Assembly: GCF_010998615.1 (NCBI RefSeq) | Contig: NZ_JAAEAH010000008.1 | Span: 62,001 to 126,000 of the forward strand | Length of the DNA: 64,000 nucleotides | Direction: 5' to 3' | DNA from: Myxococcus sp. CA023 | GTDB lineage: Bacteria; Myxococcota; Myxococcia; Myxococcales; Myxococcaceae | Shown here: positions 54,619-62,745 of the stretch, piece after piece | How the letters are laid out: every line of letters begins with the position of its first letter | Numbering within the stretch: position 1 is the stretch's first letter | Notes under the pieces: model-generated | Databases searched by the model: none | What the model was told of the DNA's origin: nothing | Seen by the model: the letters and a program-made list of their open reading frames with translations, nothing else | Translations under genes and position numbers: made by a program

Positions 54619-55334
54619 CGCCCGTCTCCGTTGCGCGCTTCACCCGACGCGCGCTCGTACATGGAGGCCAACGCCGTGCCCGTGAGGTCCATGCGCCGGA
54701 AGATCTGTCCCAGGAACTCCGCCTCCGTCAGGCCCAGGTTGCGCGCCAGATGGGCGCGCATGTCGAGCCGCCGGTAGGCGGCCTGCGCCACCGCGTGGAA
54801 GGTCTCCAGCACGCCTTCGCCCCGCAGCGCCACCGCGCCCACCACCGCCTCGCCGCCACGCTGGCGCGCCTCCTCGATTTCGGCATCCGTGCGCGCGTCC
54901 GGCAGGTCCTTCTTGTTGAACTGGATGACCACCGGGACCTGGCTGGGGTCCAGGTTGTTCTCCTTCATGTTCTCCTGGAGGTTGCGCCAGTAGGCGTTGT
55001 TGTCCGCCGTGGCGCCGCGGCGGCTGTCCGCGATGAAGACCACCGCGTCCGCGCCCTGCAGGACGATGCGCCGGGTGGCGTTGTGGATGACCTGGCCTGG
55101 CACGGTGAAGAGCTTCACCTTCACCTTGAAGCCGGAGGACGTGGAGAAGAAGACGGGCAGCAGGTCGAAGAAGAGCGTGCGGTCGTCGTGGGTCTCCACG
55201 GTCAGCAACCGTCCCCGCACCTCCGGGGACGCTTTCGCGTGGAGATGGCGCAGATTGGTCGTCTTCCCGCTGAGGCCGGGCCCGTAGTAGACGATCTTGA
55301 GCGTCAGCTCTCGCTGGGCGTGGTTGAGTTGCAA
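54615..55334 (-). CDS. MglA-type Ras-like GTPase
   Basis: The 239-residue small GTPase belongs to the MglA group, which in myxobacteria sets cell polarity and gliding. The P-loop is 'KIVYYGPGLSGKTTNLRHLH', the G3 region is 'VKLFTVPGQVIHNATRR' (Pro-Gly-Gln), and G4 is 'VVIQFNKKDLPDARTDAEIE'. The 'DRTLFFDLLPVFF' switch stretch is typical of MglA. It has about 45 residues more than MglA (195), forming a C-terminal extension ('FLGQIFRRMDLTGTALASMY'). It begins with TTG at 55334; no ATG or GTG is available in that region. The canonical MglA starts differently, so this is a paralogue. It is the first gene of a unit with the PocR kinase. Confidence 0.88.
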   Translation of the reverse strand: MQLNHAQRELTLKIVYYGPGLSGKTTNLRHLHAKASPEVRGRLLTVETHDDRTLFFDLLPVFFSTSSGFKVKVKLFTVPGQVIHNATRRIVLQGADAVVFIADSRRGATADNNAYWRNLQENMKENNLDPSQVPVVIQFNKKDLPDARTDAEIEEARQRGGEAVVGAVALRGEGVLETFHAVAQAAYRRLDMRAHLARNLGLTEAEFLGQIFRRMDLTGTALASMYERASGEARNGDGR

Positions 55335-55623
55335 GGTGGGGCTCTGGCTGACGGTCGAACGGAGGAGTTTGACGCCTTCGCGCCCGACTGCGGGTTTTTA
55401 TAGTGGGAAGCGGCCCGACACGGAAGGCCGGCAGGGTGCCAGGCGTGGAGGCGATGCTCATCCTTTGGAATGGGCTGAACGCATGGCCGGTTCGACGAAA
55501 TCCGGCTCCTCACCAAGGAGAGGAGGGCCTCTCCTCACTTCATGGGACAATGTGCGCGGAATCACCGCGTGCACCGGTGCCGCCACAGCGGTTAGGATCG
55601 CAACTCGACGGAGGAGCAAGGCG

Positions 55624-56160
55624 ATGACGATGAAGCAGGTGGACGCAGGCATGGAGGTGGCCCCAGCACCGATACTGGATGTGGCTGGCCTCCCCAACGA
55701 CCTGATGGCGGCGGTGAAGTTCGGCCTGCCCACCGACGAGGACATGACGGCGGTGGCGGACCTGCGCGCCAGCTCTGAGCCCTGGAAGAGCCGGGGTGAG
55801 ACGCAGGAGGACAGCCTCAAGGCCCTGACGCAACTCAAGCCCTTCATCCATGTGGCGAAGCTGCAAAGCCAGCTTGTCGGCTATGTCACGGTGGAGCGGG
55901 ACGGCCCCGTTCCGGGCGCGGCGTACCTGCGCAACATCGTGGTGAAGCCCGAGCTGCGCCGCAAGGGCCTGGGCAACATCCTGCTGGAGCAGGCGCTGAA
56001 GGCGGCCCGGGACATGTACCGGAAGACCATCGCCCTGCGGGTGGACCCGTCCAACTCGCCCGCGGTGAGCTTCTACCGGAAGGAAGGCTTCACCACGGTG
56101 GCCACGGTGGTCTCCAAGAAGTCCGGGAAGCTTCGCCTCCTGATGTCCCGCGAGCTCTAG
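55624..56160 (+). CDS. GNAT-family N-acetyltransferase
   Basis: The 178-residue protein has a GNAT fold in its C-terminal two thirds: 'PFIHVAKLQSQLVGYVTVER', then the acetyl-CoA-binding motif A 'LRNIVVKPELRRKGLGNILL' (R/Q-x-x-G-x-G/A type), and 'KTIALRVDPSNSPAVSFYRK' followed by 'EGF'. The substrate cannot be read. An N-terminal leader of about 40 residues is a poorly conserved region. ATG 55624 has GGAGGAG nine bases upstream. It is divergent from the MglA-like gene across a 289-base gap. Confidence 0.88.
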   Translation: MTMKQVDAGMEVAPAPILDVAGLPNDLMAAVKFGLPTDEDMTAVADLRASSEPWKSRGETQEDSLKALTQLKPFIHVAKLQSQLVGYVTVERDGPVPGAAYLRNIVVKPELRRKGLGNILLEQALKAARDMYRKTIALRVDPSNSPAVSFYRKEGFTTVATVVSKKSGKLRLLMSREL

Positions 56161-56412
56161 ACTCCACGGGACGTATTGCCTCCGGGCGGGGGGCCCTCCT
56201 CCCGCCTGCTGCTCCGAGCGGGCCCCCTGGTGGGTCCCGGAGCTCCCTCCCCCGCATTCCAGGTGACAGTCTCCGTCAGGCGCGGACGATTTCCGTCTGT
56301 CCGGAAGCAGGCGGGCATTCCTGGGACAAGGGGTGGCCGCATTCCCCGCGATGTCGTTTATCCTGCGGTTCCCCCGCGCCCGCGCGCCGTCGCGGCTGAG
56401 CCGACATCCCGC

Positions 56413-58146
56413 ATGAAATCGCTCGCAGAACTGTTGCGGCACCTGTCGCGTCCGGGTGTCACCGAGTTGACCCTGGCCACCGGCCGGCCGCCGATGATCC
56501 GCGGCGCCAATGGCTATGAGCCGGTGGACCCCACCACCGCCACGGCCGAGGACATCACTCGCGCCCTGCAGGCCATGGTGGGCGTGGCCCGAGCCTCCAC
56601 CGTCACGGAGACGCCGGTCCAGTGGTCCGTCAACGCCACCGGCCTGGGCTCGCTGTCCATCGCCGCCATGCGGCGAGGGGACCTCATCCACCTGCGCCTC
56701 AGCCGGGCCGCCGACGCGGGGGCCGCCGCCCAGGCCGCCACCGCGCGTCCCGCGGCGCCTGCGCCCGCACAGCCCGCGCCCGCCGCGCGTCCCGCCGCCC
56801 CAGCGCCCGTGCAGGCCGCGGCACCGTCCTACCGGACGCCCGAGCCCTCCCCTGCTCCGGCATACCGCACGCCCGGGCCCGCTGCGTCGCAGCCCTACCG
56901 CACGCCCGAGCCCGCCGTGGCCCAGGCAGCCCGTGCGCCCGAGCCCGCGGCGGCCCGTCCGGTGGCCGCGCCGGCCCGGACCTTCACGGGCGCGGGGCGC
57001 GAGCTGGCCGTGTTGCTGGAGGAAGGCCGCCGGGGACTGGCCAGCGACGTGCACATCATCGCGGAGCGCCCGCCCCTCTTCCGCTTCGCGGGCGAGCTGA
57101 CGGCGCAGGGCCCGGTGCTGGACGCGACGACGGTGGAGAAGCTGCTGCTGCCGGTGGTGCCGGAGCGGCTGCGGCCGGTGCTGGAGCGCGAGGGCAGCTG
57201 TGACTTCTCCCTGGAGACGCCGGAGATGGGGCGCTTCCGGGTCAATGTCAGCCGCCAGCGCACCGGCCTCAAGGGCACCTTCCGGCTGATTGCGCGGGAA
57301 GTGCCCACGCTGGAGTCGCTGGGCCTGCCCGCGGACATCGCCAAGGCCACGCACCACCACCAGGGACTCATCGTCATCACCGGCCCGTCCGGCCACGGGA
57401 AGACGAGCACGCTGGCGGCGCTCGTGGACCTCATCAACCGCGAGACGTCCCACCACGTGCTCACCGTGGAGGACCCGGTGGAGTTCGTCCACCCGCGCAA
57501 GCGCGCGCTCATCAGCCAGCGCGAGGTGGGCTCGCACACCAAGACGTTCGCCAGCGCGCTCAAGGGCAGCCTGCGCGAAGACCCGGACGTCATCGTGGTG
57601 GGCGAGCTGCGCGACACGGAGACGGTGCGCATGGCGCTGTCCGCCGCCGAGACGGGCCACCTGCTCATCAGCACCATGAACACGCCGAGCGCGGCGAAGA
57701 CCATCGACCGGCTCATCGACCTCTTCCCGCCGGGGGACCAGCAGCAGGTGCGCCTGTCGCTGTCCAGCGGCCTGCGGCTCATCGTCAGCCAGCGGCTGAT
57801 GCCGGGCGCGGACGGCAAGGGGCTGGTGGCCGCGGCGGAGGTGCTGCCGGGCTCGGTGTCGCTGGGCAACCTCATCCGCGACAACAAGACGTTCCAGATT
57901 CCCTCGCTCCAGCAGCGCGGCAAGAGCCTGGGCATCATCCGCTTCGAGGACTCGCTGGCGGACCTGGTGCGCGCCGGGAAGGTGAAGCTGGAGGTCGCCA
58001 AGGGCTTCGCGGACAACCCGGACGAGTTGGAGGCGGTGGTGACGGGCAAGCGGGCCGGCGCCACCGTGGCCGCGCCGGAGACGCAGCAGGATAGCGCGAG
58101 GCTGCTCAGCAAGATGGGCTCGCTGATGGGAAGGAAGGGCTCCTGA
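56413..58146 (+). CDS. PilT-like ATPase with long Pro/Ala linker and divergent His box
   Basis: The 577-residue protein has a short N-terminal module (about 1-100), then an Ala/Pro-rich linker with YRTPEP-like repeats (about 105-195). The type IV pilus retraction ATPase core follows: 'LASDVHIIAERPPLFRFAGE', Walker A 'GPSGHGKTST', 'TVEDPVEFVHPRKRALISQR' and 'REDPDVIVVGELRDTETVRM'. Where typical PilT has 'ATVHTN', this protein has 'ISTMNTPSAAKTIDRL', so the His of the His box is lost. The late motif 'LGNLIRDNKTFQI' resembles PilT AIRNLIRE. It lies one base upstream of a second PilT gene, so the two may form a mixed or modulated ATPase. Confidence 0.85.
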   Translation: MKSLAELLRHLSRPGVTELTLATGRPPMIRGANGYEPVDPTTATAEDITRALQAMVGVARASTVTETPVQWSVNATGLGSLSIAAMRRGDLIHLRLSRAADAGAAAQAATARPAAPAPAQPAPAARPAAPAPVQAAAPSYRTPEPSPAPAYRTPGPAASQPYRTPEPAVAQAARAPEPAAARPVAAPARTFTGAGRELAVLLEEGRRGLASDVHIIAERPPLFRFAGELTAQGPVLDATTVEKLLLPVVPERLRPVLEREGSCDFSLETPEMGRFRVNVSRQRTGLKGTFRLIAREVPTLESLGLPADIAKATHHHQGLIVITGPSGHGKTSTLAALVDLINRETSHHVLTVEDPVEFVHPRKRALISQREVGSHTKTFASALKGSLREDPDVIVVGELRDTETVRMALSAAETGHLLISTMNTPSAAKTIDRLIDLFPPGDQQQVRLSLSSGLRLIVSQRLMPGADGKGLVAAAEVLPGSVSLGNLIRDNKTFQIPSLQQRGKSLGIIRFEDSLADLVRAGKVKLEVAKGFADNPDELEAVVTGKRAGATVAAPETQQDSARLLSKMGSLMGRKGS

Positions 58147-58147
58147 G

Positions 58148-59257
58148 ATGACGACGCCCCGTCTGGCGGTCCTGTTCGATGCGCTGCTGGAGCAGAAGGG
58201 CAGCGACCTGCACCTGGGCGTCGGCTACCCGCCCATGGGCCGCATCCGCGGCGAGCTGGTGCCGCTGCGCGAGCAGCCCCTCACCGCGCCGGAGATGCAG
58301 GCGCTGCTCTTCGAAATCTGCTCGCAGGAGCAGCAGCGGCAGATTGTCGAGGACCTGGACCTGGACTTCGCCTACAGCTACGGGACGAAGGCCCGCTTCC
58401 GCGCCAACTACTTCAACAAGATGACGGGCCTGGCGGCCGTCTTCCGCACCATCCCCAGCAAGGTGCTGTCGCTGGAGGACCTGAAGACGCCGGAGGTGGT
58501 GCGCAAGCTGTCGGAGCGCCGCAGCGGGCTGGTGCTCGTCACTGGCCCCACGGGCAGCGGCAAGTCCACCACGCTGGCCGCGATGATCAACTACATCAAC
58601 AAGACGCGGCCCGCGCACGTGCTCACCATCGAAGACCCGGTGGAGTTCGTGCACGAGTCCATGCGGGCGCAGGTGACGCACCGGGAAGTAGGCCCGCATG
58701 CGTCCAGCTTCGCCACCGCCATCCGTTCAGCGGGCCGCGAGGACCCCAACGTCATCCTCATTGGCGAGCTTCGCACCAACGAGACGATGAAGCTGGCGCT
58801 CCAGCTCGCGAGCTTCGGCGTGCTGGTGTTCGCCACGGTGCACACCAACAGCGCGCCGGCCACCATCGACCGCATCATCAACGCCTTCCCCGCGGACGAG
58901 CAGCAGCAGGTGCGCGGCATGCTGGCGGAGAGCCTGGCGGGCATCGTCGCCCAGCAGCTCATCAAGACGGCGGACGGCAAGGGCCGCGTGGCCGCGCTGG
59001 AAATCCTGGTGGGCGGGCCCGCCATCGCCTCCATGATTCGCGAGGGCAAGGTGTTCCAGATTGCCTCCAAGATGCAGGCGGGCCAGGGCCAGGGCATGCA
59101 GACACTGGACATGCACCTGGAGCGGCTGGTGAAGGACGACGTGATTACGCCCGAGGCCGCGCTGGAGAAGGCCCAGGACAAGGAGAACCTGGCCAAGGTC
59201 ATCTCCCGCCTCAAGCCGGACTGGCAGGTGCCGGAGTCCCTGAAGTCACTGGGCTAG
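58148..59257 (+). CDS. PilT-family twitching-motility ATPase
   Basis: This 369-residue hexameric ATPase of the PilT type powers pilus retraction or a related machine. Features in order are 'KGSDLHLGVGYPPMGRIRGE', Walker A 'GPTGSGKSTT', Asp box 'IEDPVEFVHESMRAQVTHRE', Walker B 'GREDPNVILIGELRTNETMK', the intact His box 'FATVHTNSAPATIDRI' and 'GGPAIASMIREGKVFQI'. Its start lies two bases after the stop of the longer PilT-like gene, so the pair is co-translated. It is not the pilT of the main pil locus as far as I can tell, because no pil genes are around, so no symbol is given. Confidence 0.92.
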   Translation: MTTPRLAVLFDALLEQKGSDLHLGVGYPPMGRIRGELVPLREQPLTAPEMQALLFEICSQEQQRQIVEDLDLDFAYSYGTKARFRANYFNKMTGLAAVFRTIPSKVLSLEDLKTPEVVRKLSERRSGLVLVTGPTGSGKSTTLAAMINYINKTRPAHVLTIEDPVEFVHESMRAQVTHREVGPHASSFATAIRSAGREDPNVILIGELRTNETMKLALQLASFGVLVFATVHTNSAPATIDRIINAFPADEQQQVRGMLAESLAGIVAQQLIKTADGKGRVAALEILVGGPAIASMIREGKVFQIASKMQAGQGQGMQTLDMHLERLVKDDVITPEAALEKAQDKENLAKVISRLKPDWQVPESLKSLG

Positions 59258-59293
59258 CGCGCCACGGGCATTTCGAAGGACAGGAGCACGGAC

Positions 59294-59683
59294 ATGAAGA
59301 AGCCAGCGGTAGGGAGCGTGGGTTGGATGGACCTCACGGTGAAGGACGCCGTGACGGTGAGGGACTTCTACAAGGACGTGGCGGGCTGGTCCGCCACCGG
59401 CCTGGACATGGGCGGCTACGAGGACTTCGTCATGATGCCCCCGGGCGGCGGCGAGACGCCCGTCGGCGGCATCTGCCACGCGCGCGGGCCGAACGAGGAC
59501 CAGCCCACCGGCTGGATCCTCTACATCATCGTGGCGAACCTGGAGCACAGCCTGGAGCGCGTCACCGCGATGGGCGGCCGCGTGCGCGGGAAGATTCGTG
59601 GCGCCGGCCCCTCGGGCCGCTTCTGCCTCATCGAGGACCCGTCCGGCACGGTGTCCGCGCTCTTCGAGCAGGCAGGCGACTGA
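59294..59683 (+). CDS. VOC (glyoxalase/bleomycin-resistance fold) protein
   Basis: This 129-residue single VOC domain begins 'VGSVGWMDLTVKDAVTVRDF', continues 'YKDVAGWSATGLDMGGYEDF', and closes 'GRFCLIEDPSGTVSALFEQA'. The domain fits the CapLA9/SgaA-like group of unknown substrate. Metal ligands cannot be assigned by eye. The ATG has a GGAG-like site ('CAGGAGCACGGAC'). It sits 36 bases after the PilT gene and 63 bases before recX, all on the plus strand; no clear functional link is evident. Confidence 0.88.
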   Translation: MKKPAVGSVGWMDLTVKDAVTVRDFYKDVAGWSATGLDMGGYEDFVMMPPGGGETPVGGICHARGPNEDQPTGWILYIIVANLEHSLERVTAMGGRVRGKIRGAGPSGRFCLIEDPSGTVSALFEQAGD

Positions 59684-59720
59684 CGGCTCGCACGCGCTTG
59701 GCGTTCCTTCCGGGTGTCGG

Positions 59721-59741
59721 ACCTGGGTGGTAGACCCAGGT
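59721..59741 (+). promoter_or_regulatory. RBS-occluding hairpin in front of recX
   Basis: ACCTGGGT (59721-59728) and ACCCAGGT (59734-59741) form a perfect 8-bp stem with loop GGTAG. The stem ends five bases before the recX ATG and contains the only AGG that could serve as Shine-Dalgarno. In the mRNA it would hide the ribosome site; it is also a possible dyad for a regulator at the DNA level. Confidence 0.5.
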
Positions 59742-59746
59742 CCGTC

Positions 59747-60310
59747 ATGGATGAGGCGCGGGGAGGACAGGACAGGAAGAAGGAGCGCGGGCCCAAGCGG
59801 CCCCGGAAGGTGTCCCCCACCTATCTGGAGAACGCGGCGCTGCACTACCTGAAGCGTTACGCGGCGACGAAGAGCCAGCTGCAGCGCGTGCTCCTGCGCC
59901 GGGTGGACCGCTCCATCAAGTTCCATGGCGGTGAGCGCGGCGAAGCGCTGGCCTGGGTGGAGGCGCTGGTCGCGAAGCTGGTCCGCAATGGCCTGCTCAA
60001 CGACGAGGCCTATGCCCAGATGAAGGCGCACTCCCTGCGCGCCTCGGGCCGCAGCACGCGGGTGATTGCCCAGAAGCTGCGCCTCAAGGGCGTCCCCGCG
60101 GAAGTCGTGGCGAAGAAGGTCGCCGACGCCACCCACGAGGTGTCCGAGGAAGATGCCGCGCGAATCTGGGCGCGGAAGAAGCGGCTGGGGCCCTTCCGCA
60201 CGCAGCCCGGCACCCGGGAGGAGAATCGGAAGCGGGACCTGGCCGCGCTGGCCCGGGCGGGCTTCTCCTTCGGCATCGCGAAGAAGGTCATCGACTCCAG
60301 CCCGGCCTGA
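59747..60310 (+). CDS. recX: Regulatory protein RecX
   Basis: The 187-residue RecX-like protein inhibits and tunes RecA filament activity. The helical repeats are visible: 'TYLENAALHYLKRYAATKSQ', 'LVAKLVRNGLLNDEAYAQMK', 'RSTRVIAQKLRLKGVPAEVV', 'EVSEEDAARIWARKKRL' and 'FSFGIAKKVIDSSPA'. The N-terminus is a charged Lys/Arg tail. Both an upstream GTG at 59714 and the ATG at 59747 are in frame; I use the ATG because it follows a structured leader. RecA is not in the window. The stop codon sits in a small hairpin (60302-60315). Confidence 0.85.
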   Translation: MDEARGGQDRKKERGPKRPRKVSPTYLENAALHYLKRYAATKSQLQRVLLRRVDRSIKFHGGERGEALAWVEALVAKLVRNGLLNDEAYAQMKAHSLRASGRSTRVIAQKLRLKGVPAEVVAKKVADATHEVSEEDAARIWARKKRLGPFRTQPGTREENRKRDLAALARAGFSFGIAKKVIDSSPA

Positions 60311-60370
60311 GCCGGTCCGGTGAAACAGCGGCGGCCCGCCCACTCGGAGCGGACCACCGCGCAAGCACGC

Positions 60371-60574
60371 TCAGTTGTCGGTGGCGTCTTCGATCTTGTC
60401 CCCGGCGTCCTCGGCCGTGTCCTGAATCTTGTCGCCCGCCTCATCCGCGGCGTCCTCGGTCTTCTCCACGGCGCGCTCGGCGTCGTTCTCCGCGCTCTCC
60501 CGCGTGTTGCGGTGGCAGCCCGTGCCCACCACCAGAACGCCCAACGCCGCGGCCATCAGCATGTTCTTCAGCAT
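60371..60574 (-). CDS. Small lipoprotein with acidic helical repeats
   Basis: The 67-residue lipoprotein has lipobox 'LGVLVVGTGC' (Cys about 20). The mature part is highly charged and helical, with repeated 'DAADEAGDKIQDTAEDAGDK' units in 11-residue steps, like LEA- or YtxH-type acidic helices. The ATG at 60574 has GGAGGGA upstream. It probably lies in the periplasm or on the inner leaflet of the outer membrane; no specific role can be given. Confidence 0.72.
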   Translation of the reverse strand: MLKNMLMAAALGVLVVGTGCHRNTRESAENDAERAVEKTEDAADEAGDKIQDTAEDAGDKIEDATDN

Positions 60575-60649
60575 TCGTTCATCCCTCCAGAAAGTGCGGC
60601 GGAAGATAGTCACGGCCGCCTGGACGCCAAGGAGGGGTTGAACACAATG

Positions 60650-61021
60650 TCAGAACACGCACATGAAGTCCGGCCCGCAGGTGCCCTGCAAGCCCTCGCA
60701 GAGGCAGTTCCAGTCCCCGCCACAGCGCATGGCCGGGCACACCTCGCCAGGCCCGCCGCCTCCAGGCCCGCCGCCTCCGGAGCCCCCACCGTCATCGTAC
60801 TGGCAATAGAAGTCCACGCAGACCGCGCTCACGGCCTCGGGGCAGGCGACCTCGCAATGCCAGTCATCACCGCACTTGGCGACGGGACAGAAGAGAAGGC
60901 TCTCCGTGCGGGGCTCGCGTGAGACGAGCTCCTCGGAGGGCGGAGCAGCGACGGCGACGGTGGCGGACAGGCCCAGCAGGACGGCGACGGCCCAGGACGA
61001 CTGCGCTGGCTTCGAAGGCAT
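60650..61021 (-). CDS. Secreted Cys-rich protein with Gly-rich linker
   Basis: The 123-residue exported protein begins with a signal peptide ('WAVAVLLGLSATVAVAAPPS'). It has two Cys-rich halves: 'FCPVAKCGDDWHCEVACPEA' and 'VCPAMRCGGDWNCLCEGLQG'. They are joined by a linker of 'GGGSGGGGPGGGG' type. The halves resemble each other ('CPxxxCGxDWxC'), so the protein is a tandem duplication of a small Cys-rich unit. No family is recognised. ATG 61021 has AGAGGAA eight bases upstream. Confidence 0.72.
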   Translation of the reverse strand: MPSKPAQSSWAVAVLLGLSATVAVAAPPSEELVSREPRTESLLFCPVAKCGDDWHCEVACPEAVSAVCVDFYCQYDDGGGSGGGGPGGGGPGEVCPAMRCGGDWNCLCEGLQGTCGPDFMCVF

Positions 61022-61126
61022 GGACAGGCTTCCTCTCGGGTGGCTGCGCAGGTCCACCACCGGGCGGAACCCCGCACAGAAAGTGTGAGCCTACCACTCC
61101 CACAGCCACACCGCGTCAGAGGACGC

Positions 61127-61146
61127 CGCGCCCGCTACCGGGCGCG
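61127..61146 (-). terminator. Hairpin with S37-homologue stop codon in the loop
   Basis: CGCGCCCG (61127-61134) and CGGGCGCG (61139-61146) form a perfect 8-bp stem with the four-base loop CTAC. The loop holds the TAG stop of the minus-strand gene (61135-61137). It is a strong candidate terminator, though it lacks a T-run. Confidence 0.55.
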
Positions 61147-62589
61147 ATAGGCCTTCATGCGCGCGTCGCTCGACTCGCGGCGCCGCAGGACATCCATCCC
61201 CGTCGGGAGCTGCACCGGGGCGTCCGCCCACTCCGACAGGCGCCCGAGCAGGAAGCTCCGCTGCGGCTCCGGCAGCGCGCTCAACGTGCCGAAGAAGCCG
61301 ATGCTGTCATCGGCGATGACGCGGTACGCGTCGTTGCCCGTCGTGGTGCTGAAGGCGCTGGCGGACCAGGGGCTCAGGTTTCCATAGACGAGCAGCACCC
61401 GCTTGGCCTCGAAGCGGGTCCACGCCTCCAGCAGGCCCACCGTCCACGGCTCGTACGGCTTGCGCACGCCCGTGGGCGGGAAGCGCGTGGGGAGGTGCTC
61501 ACCGGCGTAGCGCAGCAACGGCCGCAGGTGAACCTCCGGGTACCCCGGGCCGCCCAGCTGCGTGGCGCCCTGGTAGTAGAGCGGCGCAGACTCCTCCAGC
61601 GCCTGGTCTGAGAAGGTGAACTCCAGCGTGGAGACGTAGCTGAAGAAGGCGAAGAGCTCCTCCGCGCTCGCCTCCGGCGAGGGCAGCCCTTCACACGTCC
61701 CCGCCATGCCGTAGTACTGCCAGAAGATGAAGGGCACCTCGATGACGGCGAACTCGAAGGCGCGGTCCTTCCCCAGCGAGTTGAAGGTGAAGCCCTGGGC
61801 GTCGTAGCCATCCATGAAGGGCAGCAACTCGTCGCGGCGGGTCAGCGCGGCGTACTGGAGGGAGGCGAGCTGCTGGCGGCAAGCCGCGTCGCCCACCTTG
61901 GTGAGGATGAAGCGCCCGTGTCGCGCGTCATGGAGGCCCCGGTTGTTCTGCGCCGAATAGGTCACCGTGGCGTGGACGTCGTTCGGGAAATAGAAGCGGT
62001 GGGCCAGGGCGGCGGTGCCTCCCTTGAAGACGCCGGTGGACAGCCAGCGCCCGCCGTACAGCGGCTTGAAGGCTTCGACGAGCCGGTGGGCATCCGCGGC
62101 CGCTTGCCACATCGTCAGCTTCCGCCAGTCCATGTCGGCCGGCTTGGACGCGCCGTAGAAGCGGTGCTCCACGGTGAGCTGATTGCCCTGGAGCAGGTCC
62201 GTGGGCTCGGCGGGGATGGGCTCCTCGAAGATGGCGGTGCCTTCCGTGTCCAGCACCATGGGCGCCGTCTCCGAGCGGTGCATCAGCGTCACCCGCTGCT
62301 GGAAGCGCGTGCCCCAGGGACGCAGGTGGTCCACGGGCTGCTCGTAGTCCATCGTGAAGAAGCGGAAGCCGTTGACCTCGACATCGGTCAGCACCGTGAG
62401 GCCGGCGATGGACTCCAGCCGGGTGCGGAGGTCCGCGCTCGACAGGTCCACGGAGACGGACGCGGGCGCGGTCCCCTGCTCCAGCGACTCCAGGCCCTCC
62501 GTCGTCGAGCCACCACAGCCGAGCAGCCATGCGCCGAGCAGGCCGCCCACCGCGAACCCCGCCCAGTTCCGCTTCAGCCCGCTTCGCAT
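61135..62589 (-). CDS. Peptidase S37 (PS-10-type) homologue lipoprotein with Ser-to-Phe change at the nucleophile
   Basis: The 484-residue lipoprotein (lipobox 'LGAWLLGC') matches family S37 along its length: 'FFTMDYEQPVDHLRPWGTRF', 'GNQLTVEHRFYGASKPADMD', 'WRKLTMWQAAADAHRLVEAF' and 'LTFNSL'-type C-terminal blocks. In the nucleophile elbow the family reads 'STGxSKGG', but here it is 'STGVFKGGTAALAHRFYFP', with Phe188 (codon 62026-62028, TTC; TCC would be Ser). The protein is therefore expected to be catalytically inactive, unless the base is a sequencing error. It may serve as a binding protein or decoy. ATG 62589 is clear. Confidence 0.82.
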   Translation of the reverse strand: MRSGLKRNWAGFAVGGLLGAWLLGCGGSTTEGLESLEQGTAPASVSVDLSSADLRTRLESIAGLTVLTDVEVNGFRFFTMDYEQPVDHLRPWGTRFQQRVTLMHRSETAPMVLDTEGTAIFEEPIPAEPTDLLQGNQLTVEHRFYGASKPADMDWRKLTMWQAAADAHRLVEAFKPLYGGRWLSTGVFKGGTAALAHRFYFPNDVHATVTYSAQNNRGLHDARHGRFILTKVGDAACRQQLASLQYAALTRRDELLPFMDGYDAQGFTFNSLGKDRAFEFAVIEVPFIFWQYYGMAGTCEGLPSPEASAEELFAFFSYVSTLEFTFSDQALEESAPLYYQGATQLGGPGYPEVHLRPLLRYAGEHLPTRFPPTGVRKPYEPWTVGLLEAWTRFEAKRVLLVYGNLSPWSASAFSTTTGNDAYRVIADDSIGFFGTLSALPEPQRSFLLGRLSEWADAPVQLPTGMDVLRRRESSDARMKAYRAR

Positions 62590-62745
62590 GGTGTCGTCCC
62601 TCTGGTGTCCGTTGAAGCCCGCGAAGATAGCAGGCCTGGGCCCACGCCACGCATGAAGCGCCTGGGCGCGGCATGCCTACATACCGGTCCCGCACAACGA
62701 GCGGTAAGGCAGACTATTTCCAGGAACGGCATCTAGCGCCGTGAC

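Noticed and set aside
55382-55400. CCCG-ACTG-CGGG followed by T5 on the plus strand, like an intrinsic terminator
   Set aside because: The stem has only four pairs and lies upstream of both divergent genes, where no plus-strand transcript would need to end.
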